Source: Acidovorax sp. HMWF029
GTDB taxonomy: Bacteria; Pseudomonadota; Gammaproteobacteria; Burkholderiales; Burkholderiaceae_C
Length of the DNA: 35,562 bases
Reading direction: 5' to 3'
NCBI RefSeq assembly: GCF_003060895.1
Contig: NZ_QAIH01000006.1
Span: 1-35,562 of the forward strand
Shown here: piece after piece, positions 34,475-35,562 of the stretch
How positions within the stretch are numbered: the stretch's first letter is position 1
How the letters are laid out: every line of letters starts with the position of its first letter
The notes under the pieces: generated by a model
The model's input: only the letters and a program-made list of their open reading frames with translations
Told to the model about the DNA's origin: nothing
Database searches by the model: none
Translations under genes and position numbers: made by a program

Positions 34475-35562
34475 ATGCCCCGCTCCAACCAACAGCTCCA
34501 CCCCTTTCGCGAACCCGTCGCCACCCGCGCAGCCGCCACGGTGTTGCTGCTGCGCGATGCGCCAGGCAACGCAGGAGGCATTGAAGTCCTGATGACCCGG
34601 CGCTCGGCCACCGCCAGCTTTGCGCCCGGTGCCTATGTGTTCCCCGGCGGCGGCATCGATGCCCTGGATGCCACACCGCCAACCCACGCCGCCGCAGACC
34701 GCCGCCCCACGCAAAGCGACCAGCACCTGACCCAGGCCATCGCGGCCATCCGCGAGAGTTTTGAAGAGCTGGGCGTGCTGCTGGCCCGCCACGCCGACGG
34801 CCCGCGCCAGGGGCAGATGGCCGACGCGCAGGACATCGCCGCCATCGACCGCCACCAGCCCTTTGCAGCGCAATGCGCCGCACGCGGGCTGCGGCTGGCG
34901 GCCGACGGCGTGTTTTTGCTCGCGCACTGGATCACCGACCGCGACCTGCCGCGCCGCTTTGATGTGCCCTTCCTCGTCGCCCGCATGCCCGAAGGCCAGG
35001 AGCCCGTGGCCGACGAGGCCGAGCAGTTCGAGCCCGTGTGGGTGCGCCCGGCCGACGCGCTGGCGCGGCACGAGGCGGGGCAGTTCTTCATGATCTTTCC
35101 GACCATCCGCACCCTGCAGCGGCTGGCCGGGTTTGGCAGCACGCAGGCGGTGTTCGATGCGCTGAAAAGCGAAGCGCCACTGTGGACCAGCTGCCCCCGC
35201 GCGGGCACGCTGGCGGGCAAGGAAGCCCGCTACATGGAGGGCGACATGCCCTACGGCGAGCTGGCCCTGGTGTGCCCCGACGGCCAGATCGTGCACCCGC
35301 TGGACTGGCAGACCGAGCGCCCCGTACCCCTGCTGCGCAACGTGCAGCGCCTGACCGCCCCCAACCCCGGCGTGATGACCGGCCCCGGCACCAACAGCTA
35401 CCTGGTGGGCGACCCCGCCACGGGCTTCATCGCCATCGACCCCGGCCCGGCGGACCCCGAGCACCTCGACAAACTCTGGCGCGCTGCGGGCGGCGACATC
35501 CGCATGATTGTGTGCACCCACTCGCACCCCGACCACTCGCCAGGCGCCGCGCCGCTGCAGGC
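34475..35562 (+). CDS. Nudix hydrolase / metallo-beta-lactamase fusion protein (partial)
   Basis: The window shows 362 codons from the ATG at 34475 and no stop. Residues 15-230 form a Nudix-type domain: ATRAAATVLLLRD, FAPGAYVFPGGGID, and the box helix AIRESFEELGVLL (91-103). The region from about 275 begins a metallo-beta-lactamase fold (NPGVMTGPGTNSYLVGD, FIAIDPGPADPEHLD), with the zinc motif H349-S-H351-P-D353-H354. An ATG at 34467 is out of frame and rejected. Fusions of this kind are annotated as MBL-fold hydrolases in Burkholderiales and resemble human LACTB2 in the second half; the substrate is not known. It follows the transferase gene by 53 bases and may be in the same operon. Confidence 0.9.
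   Translation, partial: MPRSNQQLHPFREPVATRAAATVLLLRDAPGNAGGIEVLMTRRSATASFAPGAYVFPGGGIDALDATPPTHAAADRRPTQSDQHLTQAIAAIRESFEELGVLLARHADGPRQGQMADAQDIAAIDRHQPFAAQCAARGLRLAADGVFLLAHWITDRDLPRRFDVPFLVARMPEGQEPVADEAEQFEPVWVRPADALARHEAGQFFMIFPTIRTLQRLAGFGSTQAVFDALKSEAPLWTSCPRAGTLAGKEARYMEGDMPYGELALVCPDGQIVHPLDWQTERPVPLLRNVQRLTAPNPGVMTGPGTNSYLVGDPATGFIAIDPGPADPEHLDKLWRAAGGDIRMIVCTHSHPDHSPGAAPLQ

Overview
This window looks like a chromosomal piece of a GC-rich betaproteobacterium of the family Comamonadaceae, most likely Acidovorax or a close relative. The evidence is the protein sequences, the mraZ-to-ftsZ gene order, the linkage hslVU / STAS protein / dksA / COG0523 GTPase, and the dapF-DUF484-xerC operon. 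No search was run, so the genus is an inference. I count 31 protein-coding genes including two cut by the window edges. I see no rRNA, tRNA, CRISPR array or insertion sequence, and no gene-free stretch longer than 300 bases.

Region 1 (1-320): the 3' end of a methyl-accepting chemotaxis protein gene on the plus strand, then a strong bidirectional terminator that separates it from the convergent ftsZ.

Region 2 (321-18.4 kb, minus strand): a complete division and cell wall (dcw) cluster, read as mraZ-rsmH-ftsL-ftsI-murE-murF-mraY-murD-ftsW-murG-murC-ddl-ftsQ-ftsA-ftsZ. It makes UDP-MurNAc-pentapeptide (MurC, D, E, F, Ddl), lipid I and lipid II (MraY, MurG), and the divisome that uses them (FtsW, FtsI, FtsL, FtsQ, FtsA, FtsZ). 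Most junctions are 1- or 4-base stop/start overlaps, so translation is probably coupled along the cluster. A promoter with four AGTG repeats at 10-bp spacing, a plausible MraZ operator, lies in front of mraZ. Oddities are a 150-residue N-terminal extension on MurD and a duplication of the ftsW-end/murG-start sequence that creates a 28-codon reading frame.

Region 3 (18.5-26.0 kb, minus strand): hslU and hslV behind a near-consensus sigma-32 promoter, a STAS-domain protein, a DksA with only one of the four zinc-finger cysteines, a His-rich COG0523 metallochaperone-type GTPase, and a PUA-containing RlmI-like rRNA methyltransferase.

Region 4 (26.1-30.9 kb, plus strand): a chemotaxis island with cheW and three chemoreceptor genes. 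It is a rearranged tandem duplication. The gap between the first two receptor genes holds a relic of xerC followed by a relic of cheW, which is the junction expected for duplication of a cheW...xerC unit. The second receptor gene has lost its whole signalling domain but keeps the CheR/CheB-tether tail. The first and third share a nearly identical 3' end.

Region 5 (30.9-33.6 kb, minus strand): dapF-DUF484-xerC. Region 6 (33.7 kb to the end, plus strand): a Nu-class-like glutathione transferase and a partial Nudix/metallo-beta-lactamase fusion.

Across the window there are seven copies of a 17-bp AT-rich element (about GCTCATnTTTTGATAGC). Six lie inside protein genes, always read in the same frame for a given orientation. 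Two copies of a larger GC-rich hairpin repeat sit directly after stop codons. The small in-gene element and the duplication scar in the chemotaxis island are the observations I rate highest.
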